64,000 nt of DNA. Origin: Dermabacteraceae bacterium TAE3-ERU27 (GTDB lineage Bacteria > Actinomycetota > Actinomycetes > Actinomycetales > Dermabacteraceae). The number at the start of each line of letters is the position of its first letter. Position 1 is the first letter of the stretch. The DNA lies in contig JAHUUL010000002.1 in assembly GCA_019218415.1 (NCBI GenBank), forward strand, positions 518,798 through 582,797. Direction: 5' to 3'. This document shows, in pieces, positions 16,323 to 24,514 of this stretch. Under the pieces are notes generated by a model, which saw nothing but the letters and a program-made list of their open reading frames with translations, was not told the origin of the DNA and did no database searches. Position numbers and translations under genes: made by a program.

Positions 16323-18098
16323 TTATCGTTTGCCGACAAACCATCCCCGGACAACGTTAATCCGCGCACGAATCTGTTCCTCGCTGGCCTGTGGAACAGC
16401 GGGACCGCCGCAGCGTGTGCGCAAAGTGTTGTGGATCTGACCGTGTGGCTGGGAGGTTTTCTTCGCCCAGGCCGACACGAGGGATGACAGTTCCTTGCGT
16501 AGCTGCAGCAGCTGGCGATGGTCCACCACCGCTTCGCTTGGTGTGCTGGAGCCGCGCCGAGACATCTGCTGCTGCTGGCGCTCCTTCAGCAGGGTGGTCA
16601 CCTGTTCCGGATCGAGCAGGCCTGGGATGCCCAGGAAGTCCTGTTCGTCCTCGCTGCCCACCAAACCGCCGGTGCCGTATTCGCCGCCATCGAACAGCAC
16701 CCGGTCGAAAGAGGCGTCCGATTCGAGCGCCTCGAACTCGATGCCGAGCTGCTGCGCAGAGGCCTTTTCCTCCCGGTTTGCCGCCTGCATCGCGGCCTCG
16801 TCCAGGCCGGTTTCCGGATCGCCCTCCTGCTGGCGGCGATCCAGCACGTGATCGCGTTCGGCCTCCAGCTGGGCTGCGAGTGCCATCAGCACGGGCACGC
16901 TGGGCAGGAAGATACTGGCCGTTTCGCCACGCTTACGCGAACGCACGAAACGCCCCACCGCCTGCGCGAAGAACATTGGGGTCGAGGTTGAGGTGGCATA
17001 GACGCCGACGGCTAGGCGGGGCACGTCCACGCCCTCGCTCACCATGCGCACCGCGACCATCCAGTGCTTATCGCTATCGGAAAATTCCTCGATCTTGCGG
17101 CCCGCCCCGGCATCGTCGGAAAGCACCACCGTGGGGGCCTCGCCGCTGATCTCTTGCAGGGTGCGGGCGTAGGCGCGCGCCGCCGCCTGATCGGTGGCGA
17201 TCACCAAACCGCCCGCGTCGGGCATCTCGCGGCGCACCTTCAGCAGCCGCTGGTGGGCGGCTTTAAGCACGGACTGGATCCATTCGCCCTTCGGGTCCAG
17301 TGCCGTACGCCAGGCCTGTGCGGTGATGTCTTTCGTTTCCAGGCCGCCCAGCTGCGCGCTGATTTCCTCACCCTGCCGGTTACGCCACGACATGCGCCCG
17401 GAATAGGACATGAACATGACGGGCCGCACCACGTGATCGGCGAGCGCCTGCCCGTAACCGTAGGTGTAGTCGGCGCGGGAGCGGGAGAAGCCCTCCGCAT
17501 CGTCCTCGTAGGTGATGAACGGGATGCGGGAGGAATCGGAGCGGAACGGCGTGCCGGTCAGCATGAGGCGGCGCTTGGCCGGATCGAACGCCTCGCGCAC
17601 GCCGTCGCCCCAGGTGAGGGAGTCGCCGGCGTGGTGGATCTCGTCGAGGATCACCAGGCTGGGCTGCGCCTCCGTGCGGGCGCGGTGCAGGCGCGGGTTC
17701 ATGCCGACCTGCGCGTAGGTGACCGCTACGCCCTGGTAGGAGGCGTTCGTGCCGCCCTGCGCGTTCGTGAAGTTCGGGTCCAGCGCGATGCCCACGCGGG
17801 AGGCGGCATCGGCCCACTGCGTTTTGAGGTGTTCGGTGGGGGCCACCACGGTGATGCGTCGCACCGTACCGTCGCGCAGCAGCTGGGCCGCGATCTGGAG
17901 CGCGAACGTAGTTTTACCCGCGCCGGGGGTAGCGACCACGGTGAAGTCCTGCGGCTGCCTATCCCGGTAGGCGTCAAGCGCTGCCGACTGCCAGGCGCGC
18001 AGCTTCGCGCCGGTGCCCCACGGGGCGCGGGCGGGGAAGGCGGGCGGCAGGTTTTGGGCCGCGAACGGTGACGGTGTGAGCGGATCCTGGGCTGCCAT
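16323..18098 (-). CDS. SF2 DEAD/DEAH-type helicase
   Basis: 591 residues. Motif I is ATPGAGKTTFA near residue 56, motif II ILDEIHHAG, motif III LMLTGTPFRSD, and motif VI RFVRSRKRGE lies in the second RecA domain. The start overlaps the DUF3039 stop by one base. This helicase with an upstream DUF3039 gene is a conserved actinobacterial pair. Its substrate (DNA or RNA) is not known; the layout resembles restriction-type (UvrB/RecQ-distant) SF2 ATPases. Confidence 0.88.
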   Translation of the reverse strand: MAAQDPLTPSPFAAQNLPPAFPARAPWGTGAKLRAWQSAALDAYRDRQPQDFTVVATPGAGKTTFALQIAAQLLRDGTVRRITVVAPTEHLKTQWADAASRVGIALDPNFTNAQGGTNASYQGVAVTYAQVGMNPRLHRARTEAQPSLVILDEIHHAGDSLTWGDGVREAFDPAKRRLMLTGTPFRSDSSRIPFITYEDDAEGFSRSRADYTYGYGQALADHVVRPVMFMSYSGRMSWRNRQGEEISAQLGGLETKDITAQAWRTALDPKGEWIQSVLKAAHQRLLKVRREMPDAGGLVIATDQAAARAYARTLQEISGEAPTVVLSDDAGAGRKIEEFSDSDKHWMVAVRMVSEGVDVPRLAVGVYATSTSTPMFFAQAVGRFVRSRKRGETASIFLPSVPVLMALAAQLEAERDHVLDRRQQEGDPETGLDEAAMQAANREEKASAQQLGIEFEALESDASFDRVLFDGGEYGTGGLVGSEDEQDFLGIPGLLDPEQVTTLLKERQQQQMSRRGSSTPSEAVVDHRQLLQLRKELSSLVSAWAKKTSQPHGQIHNTLRTRCGGPAVPQASEEQIRARINVVRGWFVGKR

Positions 18099-18457
18099 CA
18101 GCGACCAAAGAACCGGCCGAAACCGCCCTTTTTGCCGCCCCCGGAGCCCCCGGAGTTATCGCCGTCGCCGTCGGCGGGATCGCGCAGCCCCTCGTAGACC
18201 TCTTTACATTCGGGGCAGACCGGATACTTTTCGGGGTCGCGCCCCGGCACCCAGACCTTGCCGCAGAGCGCGATCACGGGGGTGCCGCCGAGGGTGGCCT
18301 GCATGATCTTGTCTTTACGCACGTAATGCGCGAAACGGTCGTGGTCGCCGGGCTCGGCGGACTGTTCCTGCACCTGTCGGTCGAGCACCGCCGTAGCGCC
18401 CGCTCCGGGCTGGCTGCTGTAGGGGTCGGTGCGATCCGGGTCGGACAGACCAGACAT
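18098..18457 (-). CDS. DUF3039 domain protein
   Basis: 119 residues. A central motif holds three cysteines, CGKVWVPGRDPEKYPVCPEC, which suggests zinc binding together with a His upstream (HDRFAHYV). The C-terminus is a Gly/Lys-rich tail (GGSGGGKKGGFGRFFGR). AAGGAGAACGC precedes the ATG. It is coupled to the helicase gene by a one-base overlap and may be its partner or regulator. Confidence 0.88.
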   Translation of the reverse strand: MSGLSDPDRTDPYSSQPGAGATAVLDRQVQEQSAEPGDHDRFAHYVRKDKIMQATLGGTPVIALCGKVWVPGRDPEKYPVCPECKEVYEGLRDPADGDGDNSGGSGGGKKGGFGRFFGR

Positions 18458-18565
18458 GCGTTCTCCTTAAAGCTTGGTGCGGGGCGCGCAAACACGCCGG
18501 GTGCGTTCGTGATCGTATCAACCGCCGCCGGGGGCGAGGCCGGTTTTGTTGCCTTATCGTCCCGT

Positions 18566-18600
18566 GGCGCTGCCCACTAGTGGCGGGCAGCGCCCGGTTT
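18566..18600. terminator. Hairpin after hrpA
   Basis: The 10-bp perfect stem GGCGCTGCCC / GGGCAGCGCC has a 9-base loop. The T run (GGTTTT) is on the plus side, so termination of the minus-strand hrpA transcript is less certain than the structure. Confidence 0.55.
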
Positions 18601-21600
18601 TAGTTTCCTAGTTCGGTGATCGCCTTGCGCAGGCGTTTTTCCGAAACCGTGTATTTGGTGCGCAGCTGCTGCGCGAACAGGGAGACGCGCAGTTCCTCCA
18701 GCATCCAGTAGACCTCCACGATGTCGGCGCTGTTACGGAGTTCCGGCTCGCGCTTATCGCGCGCGGCCCGCCAGAGGCGTTCCAGGTCCTCTATCTGCCA
18801 AGAGATCTGGGCGTCCCGGGCCGGGTTCTCCTGCATCTTGTCCAGCCGGATCGCGCTGGCCTGCAGGTAGCGGTCGAGGTCGGACAGGTGCGTCACGCCG
18901 GTGCGGGAAACGAAGCCGTCGGAGACGAGTCCCGCCGCGTGGTCGCGGATCTGGGTGAGCTGCTGCAGCACGCTGAGGGAGGTGACGCGGCGCAGTTCCC
19001 GCTCCAGCCGGTGGTGGCGTTCGAGCGCTTTCGCGGCGTCGCGCACGGCCTCGGCCGCTACCTCGCGGTGCTGCGCGCGCACGGCCTCCTCCACCGCCTC
19101 GAAACGGTCGCGTTCCCAGATCAGTTCCTCCCCCACCAGGTGCGCGGTGGCGGCGCGGGAGGCATCCTCCAGAAGCGCCTGCGTGCTCGGGTAGGGCCCG
19201 GCCGCTATCGCCATCTTGGTGGGGTTCGGCAGCGCCGACAGCACCTGCGAGGGGGCGTGCGGCAGGTTGCGGTCGATCAGGGCGCAGACGCCCTCGCGGT
19301 GCGCGGCCTCCTGCTGCGCGGGGCTGGCGTGCACACTCAGGTCGATGCGGGCGGTGCCGTCGGCCCGTTTCCCGTTCGCGGTGAGCGCCGGGTAGCCGGT
19401 CACGGTCAGTCCGGCCACGTCGCGCTTATAGGTGCGCGGGATGGTGGGCAGCGGGAAGTCGGTTACGTCGGCGCGCGTGAAATCGTCGGCCTGTTTCTTG
19501 AGGCCCTCACCCACCCGCTTCTTAAAGCGTTTTTGCAGGGCCGACAGATCGTCGCCGCGCCCCACCTCGCGGCCCTGCATGTCCACCACCCTGAAGTGCA
19601 TGCGCAGGTGGGCGGGCAGCTTATCGAGCTGGAATTCGGGACCGTAGAGCGGCAGATCGTCCGGGATGCCGGGCAGCGCAACCAGTTCGTCGGCCACCAC
19701 CTCCAGGAAGTCTTCTCCGCCCTCCGGGTCCTCCCCCGCGATCACCTGCGCCACGGCCTTGGCGCGTTCCGGGGCGGGCGCGAAGTGGCGGCGCAGCGGC
19801 TTGGGCAGGCTGCGGATCAGCGCGGCGATCAGTTCCTCGCGCATGCCGGGCACGAGCCAGCCGAAACCGCGCGGCGTGACCCGGTTGAGCAGGCCGAGCG
19901 GGATGGTCACGGTGACGCCGTCCAGTCCTGCGCCCGTGCCGTTCGCGGACGGCGTGTAGGAGTAGCTGAGCGGCAGTTGCAGATCGCCCTGCACCCAGGT
20001 GGAGGGGAAATCGTCGGCCACGGTGCGGGCCGCGTCCGCCGCCTCTTCCGTCAGCAGCAGTTCCTCGGTGAACGTGAGCAGATCCGGCGTCTTGTGCCGC
20101 TGCACCTTCCACCAGGAATCGAAATGGCGGCCCGAAACCACCTTCGCGGGGATACGTTCGGCATAGAACTCGTAAAGCGCTTCCTCGTCGGCGATCAGGT
20201 CGCGGCGGCGGGCGCGATCCTCCAGTTCGGAGAGCCGCTCCAGCAGGGCGTGGTTGTCACGGAAGAAGTGGTGGCGGGTCTGCCAGTCCCCCTCGATCAG
20301 GGCATGCCGGATGAACAGTTCCCGGCTCACCTGCGGGTCGATCTTGCCGTAGGGCACCACCCTGTCGGCCACCAGGGTGACGCCGTACAGCGTCACCTTT
20401 TCGTGCGCCATCGCGCAGGCGCGCTTGCTGGACCAGAACGGTTCGCTATAGCTGCGCTTCACCACGTGCCCGCCCAGTTCCTCGGCCCACGCTGGGTCGA
20501 TCTTCGCGACGGTGCGGGCGAACAGGCGGGAGGTTTCCACCAGTTCGGCGGCCATCACGTAGTCGTAGTTTTTGCGCGCCAGACGGGAACCGGGCCAGGT
20601 CACGAAGCGGGCGCCGCGCGCCCCCTGGTAGTCGCGGCGGCGTTCATCGTGCAGACCGATGTGGCTGAGCAGGCCCGACAGCAACGCCTGGTGAATGGCG
20701 AGCGGGGAGGCCGGGTTGCTGGACGCCTTCATGCCCATGTCCCGCGCCATCTCGCGCAGCTGCGAGTGCAGGTCCCACCATTCGCGGATGCGCAGGTAGT
20801 GCAGGTATTCCTCGCGCACCTCACGGCGGAACGCGCTGCCGGAAAGCTCGCGGCGGCGCTGCTCCAGGTGCTCGTACAGTTTCAGGTAAGAGAGGAAGTC
20901 GCTGGTTTCGTCCGCGAAGCGGGCGTGCAGCTGCTTGGCGCGCTCGGGGTTTTCGAGGGGGCGTTCGCGCGGATCCTGGATGGAGATGCCTGCAACGATG
21001 ATCAGCACCTCTTTGAGCGCGCCCAGCCTGTCGGCCTCGATAATCATGCGGGCCAGGCGCGGATCGAGCGGGAAGCGCGCCAGGATGCGGCCAACGTCGG
21101 TCAACCGCCTGCCGCCGGGGGCGCGCGGCGCGGACTCGATAGCACCCAGTTCTTCCAGCAGGCGCACGCCCTCCGCTACCGCGCGTTTGTCGGGCGCCTG
21201 CACGAACGGGAACGAATCGACGTTACCCAGCCCGAGCGAGGTCATCTGCAGTACGACGGAAGCGAGCGAGGTGCGCAGGATTTCGGGTTCGGTGAACTCG
21301 GGCCGGGTCAGGAAGTCCTCTTCGGCATACAGGCGGATCGCCACGCCGGGGCGGGTACGGCCCGCGCGCCCGGCGCGCTGAGTGGCGCTGGCCTGGCTGA
21401 TCGGTTCGATCGGCAGGCGCTGCACCTTGGTGCGCTGCGAATAGCGGGAGATGCGGGCCAGGCCCGAATCGATCGCGTAGACGATGCCGGGAACCGTCAG
21501 GGAGGTTTCGGCGACGTTCGTGGACAGGATGACCCGGCGCACCAGGGACGAGGTGGGCGGGCTGAAAATCTTTTGCTGGTCGGCGGCGGAGAGGCGGGAG

Positions 21601-22442
21601 AACAGCGGCAGGATGTCCACCCGATCCCCGCGACGCTTCGCGTGGGCCGTGAGTTCGTCCTGCACCTCGCGGATCTCGCGTTCGCCGGGCAGGAAGACGA
21701 GCACGTCGCCGGGGCCATCGCCGCAGATTTCGTCGTAAGCATCGAGGATCGCGCCGGTGACGTCGCGCTCCTGGGAGCGCACGTCGTCCAGGTCGTCGTC
21801 CTCCCCCAGCTCCGGCTCCAGGACGAGCGGACGGTAACGAACCTCGACCGGGTAGGTGCGCCCGCTCACCTCGATGACGGGCGCGGGGGTGCCGTCGGGC
21901 CCGGCGAAGTGGGCGGCGAAGCGCTCCAGGTCGATGGTGGCCGACGTGATGATGACCTTCAGGTCGGGGCGTTTAGGCAGGATGGTGCGCAGGTAGCCGA
22001 GGATCACGTCGATGTTGAGGCTGCGCTCGTGCGCCTCGTCGATGATCAGGGTGTCGTAGCGCTTCAGCAGCCGGTCTCGGGAGATTTCGGCCAGCAGGAT
22101 GCCGTCCGTCATCAGCTTCAGGCGGGCATCCTTGTGCACTTCGGAGGTGAAGCGCACCTGGTAGCCGACGGTGCCTTCCCCCAGCTTTTGCCCCAGCTCC
22201 TGGGCGATGCGCTGCGCGACGCTGCGGGCCGCGATCCGGCGCGGCTGGGTGTGGCCGATCAGCTTACCGCGCGCGCCACGCCCCAGCTCCAAGCACATCT
22301 TGGGCAGCTGCGTGGTCTTACCGGAGCCGGTCTCGCCCGCGATCACAACCACCTGGTTGTCGCGGATCGCCGCCATGATCTCGTCTCGCCGCTCGCTGAT
22401 CGGCAGACCGGCGGGGTAGACGATGCTGAGAGAAGTATTCAT
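18600..22442 (-). CDS. hrpA: ATP-dependent RNA helicase HrpA
   Basis: 1280 residues from the ATG at 22442; the in-frame extension to 22514 is unconserved and runs into the repeat array. DEAH-box order: GETGSGKTTQLP (residues 36-47), TQPRRIAARSVAQRIA, LIIDEAHERSLN near 140, SATIDLERF, and QRAGRAGRTRPGVAIRLY. The remainder matches HrpA: HA2 region, OB-fold domain, and a long DUF3418-type C-terminal part ending in VSEKRLRKAITELGN. HrpA helps clear stalled or collided ribosomes in E. coli. Full length. Confidence 0.95.
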   Translation of the reverse strand: MNTSLSIVYPAGLPISERRDEIMAAIRDNQVVVIAGETGSGKTTQLPKMCLELGRGARGKLIGHTQPRRIAARSVAQRIAQELGQKLGEGTVGYQVRFTSEVHKDARLKLMTDGILLAEISRDRLLKRYDTLIIDEAHERSLNIDVILGYLRTILPKRPDLKVIITSATIDLERFAAHFAGPDGTPAPVIEVSGRTYPVEVRYRPLVLEPELGEDDDLDDVRSQERDVTGAILDAYDEICGDGPGDVLVFLPGEREIREVQDELTAHAKRRGDRVDILPLFSRLSAADQQKIFSPPTSSLVRRVILSTNVAETSLTVPGIVYAIDSGLARISRYSQRTKVQRLPIEPISQASATQRAGRAGRTRPGVAIRLYAEEDFLTRPEFTEPEILRTSLASVVLQMTSLGLGNVDSFPFVQAPDKRAVAEGVRLLEELGAIESAPRAPGGRRLTDVGRILARFPLDPRLARMIIEADRLGALKEVLIIVAGISIQDPRERPLENPERAKQLHARFADETSDFLSYLKLYEHLEQRRRELSGSAFRREVREEYLHYLRIREWWDLHSQLREMARDMGMKASSNPASPLAIHQALLSGLLSHIGLHDERRRDYQGARGARFVTWPGSRLARKNYDYVMAAELVETSRLFARTVAKIDPAWAEELGGHVVKRSYSEPFWSSKRACAMAHEKVTLYGVTLVADRVVPYGKIDPQVSRELFIRHALIEGDWQTRHHFFRDNHALLERLSELEDRARRRDLIADEEALYEFYAERIPAKVVSGRHFDSWWKVQRHKTPDLLTFTEELLLTEEAADAARTVADDFPSTWVQGDLQLPLSYSYTPSANGTGAGLDGVTVTIPLGLLNRVTPRGFGWLVPGMREELIAALIRSLPKPLRRHFAPAPERAKAVAQVIAGEDPEGGEDFLEVVADELVALPGIPDDLPLYGPEFQLDKLPAHLRMHFRVVDMQGREVGRGDDLSALQKRFKKRVGEGLKKQADDFTRADVTDFPLPTIPRTYKRDVAGLTVTGYPALTANGKRADGTARIDLSVHASPAQQEAAHREGVCALIDRNLPHAPSQVLSALPNPTKMAIAAGPYPSTQALLEDASRAATAHLVGEELIWERDRFEAVEEAVRAQHREVAAEAVRDAAKALERHHRLERELRRVTSLSVLQQLTQIRDHAAGLVSDGFVSRTGVTHLSDLDRYLQASAIRLDKMQENPARDAQISWQIEDLERLWRAARDKREPELRNSADIVEVYWMLEELRVSLFAQQLRTKYTVSEKRLRKAITELGN

Positions 22443-22514
22443 CGTGTGTACCAGGATACCGGGGTGGGGTGGTTGATGTCGGCACCAGCTAAATACGGCG
22501 CTGGCCCCACGCAC

Positions 22515-22574
22515 TAAGCCCCTAAGCCCCTAAGCCCCTAAGCCCCTAAGCCCCTAAGCCCCTAAGCCCCTAAG
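22515..22574. repeat. 8-bp tandem repeat array (TAAGCCCC)
   Basis: TAAG occurs at 22515, 22523, 22531, 22539, 22547, 22555, 22563 and 22571, giving seven perfect 8-bp units plus a partial one. The array is upstream of the hrpA start by about 70 bases and outside any believable reading frame. Such arrays change copy number by slippage. Confidence 0.95.
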
Positions 22575-22575
22575 C

Positions 22576-22634
22576 ATGTTTACACAGTTCCCATCGTGTT
22601 TACGCTTACGCCGTTCCCTTGGCGTTTACGCTCC
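22576..22634. repeat. Imperfect GTTTAC...GTTCCC repeats
   Basis: GTTTAC occurs at 22578, 22598 and 22624; the first two are followed by GTTCCC (22587 and 22613) and the third by CTCCCC. The units are 20-26 bases apart and directly follow the TAAGCCCC array. Confidence 0.6.
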
Positions 22635-22645
22635 CCACTCCCGTG

Positions 22646-22805
22646 ACATTTGGGTGCACTAAACGCTGTTTATTCCCACCCCTTAACGTTCAGATGCACT
22701 AACTGCTGCAAAAACGGGGCTTAACCCACCAAAAGTGCACCCAAATGTTAGCCCCAACCAAAAGTGCACCCAAACGTTCACCGCAATCAAAAGTGCATCT
22801 AAACG
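22646..22805. repeat. Composite repeat with GGGTGCAC boxes, copy B
   Basis: Five boxes: ACATTTGGGTGCACTAA (22646), a variant AACGTTCAGATGCACTAAC (22685), then three inverse copies AAAAGTGCACCCAAATGTT (22731), CAAAAGTGCACCCAAACG (22759) and CAAAAGTGCATCTAAACG (22788), spaced 28-29 bases. The reverse complement of about 22685-22780 aligns with 3162-3252 including the non-box segment TGGGTTAA and GCAGCAGTTAGTGCA. It lies between hrpA and the accessory Hsp70 cluster. Confidence 0.8.
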
Positions 22806-22818
22806 CGCGGACCCACAG

Positions 22819-22856
22819 CAAAATGAGGCACCCTCGTCAATGCAAGGGTGCCTCAT
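22819..22856 (-). terminator. Terminator of the accessory Hsp70 cluster
   Basis: The stem ATGAGGCACCCT / AGGGTGCCTCAT (22823-22834 with 22845-22856) ends in TTTT on the minus strand. It lies 32 bases past the grpE-like stop. Confidence 0.85.
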
Positions 22857-22887
22857 GCTTACCGATCTATATATTCAACAAACAGCC

Positions 22888-23331
22888 CTAAGCTTTAGCA
22901 ACTACAACTCTAGCTGGTCGCAAAATCTTTCCGGACAAGGAATAACCTGAACGCTTAACTTCTACAATATCGCCAGCCGAAGTCCCCTCAGAGGCAGGAA
23001 CCACTTCTACGGCTTCATGGTAGCGTGCGTCAAACTTGCCTTCGGAACGCACTTCTTCCAACCCTCTACGTCGGAAAACTTCTAGCAGTTCATCTCGGAC
23101 AGATTCAGCAATCTCAAAACCAGCTACCGATTGATCAAGCCTGTCTATAGCCAGCAGACATTCTTTGAAAAGATCCGCGTAAATCCACCCCTCATCCCTA
23201 CGCTGATTGGAAGCAATTAACTCCCTAATCAAAGCTTCCTTCTGCTTATCCTCGTTCAGCCTCCTTGCAAACAAGTTTCGCAGATACTGGAGCTCTTCAA
23301 AAACCGACTCTAAAGACACATCATCCGCCAC
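22888..23331 (-). CDS. Short GrpE-like nucleotide exchange factor
   Basis: 147 residues from the GTG at 23331, which is about eight bases after AGGTGAGG; the GTG at 23340 abuts that site. The C-terminal beta domain is clear: FDARYHEAVEVVPASEG, GDIVEVKRSGYSL and GKILRPARVVVAKA. The N-terminal helix is short compared with housekeeping GrpE (about 180-220 residues). It should release ADP from an Hsp70. It is the last gene of a three-gene, AT-richer cluster with an Hsp70 and a J-like protein, so it probably serves that Hsp70. Confidence 0.88.
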   Translation of the reverse strand: MADDVSLESVFEELQYLRNLFARRLNEDKQKEALIRELIASNQRRDEGWIYADLFKECLLAIDRLDQSVAGFEIAESVRDELLEVFRRRGLEEVRSEGKFDARYHEAVEVVPASEGTSAGDIVEVKRSGYSLSGKILRPARVVVAKA

Positions 23332-23355
23332 AAGAAACACCTCACCTAAAAAGAG

Positions 23356-24474
23356 CTACAGACTCTTACGATTAATCAACCACTGCGGCCTGTAAACCCG
23401 ATCAATCAAAAACTTCAAAACTAAGAACAAAACACCCCAGCCAAGGAGAGATGACAGCAATCCATCACCAAAAACTCTATTAACCACCAAAATCCCCAGG
23501 TAATAGATCAGCTGCATCAAGAAAAGCATCAGCAATAAGCCGCCACAACCAGGAGAGTGAAAGTGTCTTTCTTTTGCCTTTCGCAGCATCGCATTAAGGT
23601 TCTCAACGCTAGCCAGAATCTCCCTATTTGAGGATTTTAGTTTTGCCACCTTTCCAAGATTTGCAGAAACCCGCTTAACCTGTTTGCGAGACGTAAAATA
23701 ATACATTCCGTCATATATCGTCAGACAAGAGTAAGCATCCCTGACGAGCAGGTTCACATACACATCTCGTGCAAGATGATCAGCAGGATCTTTGGCGTAA
23801 ACCTCAGCAGCCTGCTTAAGAGCATCCCCAAGATCTTCGGATTCCGAAATGCAAAACATCTTCCATCGGGAATCCTGCGGATCTAGAGATGAGGCTCTCT
23901 GGTAATATTCTGCCGCCTTCCCTTTATTCCCACCCTCGGCTTCAACTTGAGCCCTAAGCCCCCACAAACCAGCGTTATCTGAGTCCAGAAATACAGCCCT
24001 AGTAACCAGCTCTCGAGCCGCCCCGCAGTCCTTTATCGCCAATGCCGCGCGCGCAGCAAGCTCCAAAGAGTCTACGCTCTCTCCATCTTGCCTTATGGCC
24101 TGATACGCCATATTTAAGGCGCTGCGCGGATCATCAATATCCATATAGCGCAAAGCGTCGCCCAGATAGTCGCGTCTGGGTTCCGGCTCCGGTACAGGAA
24201 CAGGGATGGGAACAGGAACGGGATTTACGTCTCGCCTTTTGGTGTTTTTGCTCCCAGCAAGTTCACTATCATACTTACGTCTAGCAGCAGGATCAAGAAG
24301 TACCTTCTGAGCTTCGCTAATTTTAGCTACATTAAGCTCAGCCTGAACACGCTTTTCCGCAGACGGAGATTCTGACCGCTTAGACCATTTACGCCTAATC
24401 TTTGGAATCTGAGCTTTAATCTCATCAGAAGATGCACTGGGAGAGAGTTCTAATAGCTCGTAATAATCATCCAT
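23356..24474 (-). CDS. Membrane-anchored TPR protein with a J-like domain lacking HPD
   Basis: 372 residues. Residues 1-70 follow a J domain (DDYYELLELSPSASSDEIKA, KISEAQKVLLDPAARRKYD) but the HPD loop that stimulates Hsp70 is replaced (KWSKRSE). A proline-rich linker follows (VPVPIPVPVPEPEP near 86-99), then TPR-like helices (DPRSALNMAYQAIRQDGESV; GNKGKAAEYYQRASSLDPQD), and two hydrophobic segments near the C-terminus (LLLMLFLMQLIYYLGILVV and LLGWGVLFLVLKFLI). It sits between a lidless Hsp70 and a GrpE-like gene. It probably tethers the Hsp70 or its clients to the membrane; whether it activates ATPase is open. Confidence 0.82.
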   Translation of the reverse strand: MDDYYELLELSPSASSDEIKAQIPKIRRKWSKRSESPSAEKRVQAELNVAKISEAQKVLLDPAARRKYDSELAGSKNTKRRDVNPVPVPIPVPVPEPEPRRDYLGDALRYMDIDDPRSALNMAYQAIRQDGESVDSLELAARAALAIKDCGAARELVTRAVFLDSDNAGLWGLRAQVEAEGGNKGKAAEYYQRASSLDPQDSRWKMFCISESEDLGDALKQAAEVYAKDPADHLARDVYVNLLVRDAYSCLTIYDGMYYFTSRKQVKRVSANLGKVAKLKSSNREILASVENLNAMLRKAKERHFHSPGCGGLLLMLFLMQLIYYLGILVVNRVFGDGLLSSLLGWGVLFLVLKFLIDRVYRPQWLINRKSL

Positions 24475-24514
24475 TAGTCAAAATTTCCAAAATAAGGATA
24501 CGTTAAGATTGCAG

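Noticed and set aside
18888..22517. 1209-residue open frame opposite hrpA
   Set aside because: Antisense shadow of a well-conserved helicase; long antisense frames are common in GC-rich DNA.
22515..22805. CRISPR array
   Set aside because: Box spacing is 28-29 bases but the boxes themselves fill most of the unit, spacers are under 10 bases and partly conserved, the orientation flips, and no cas genes are near.
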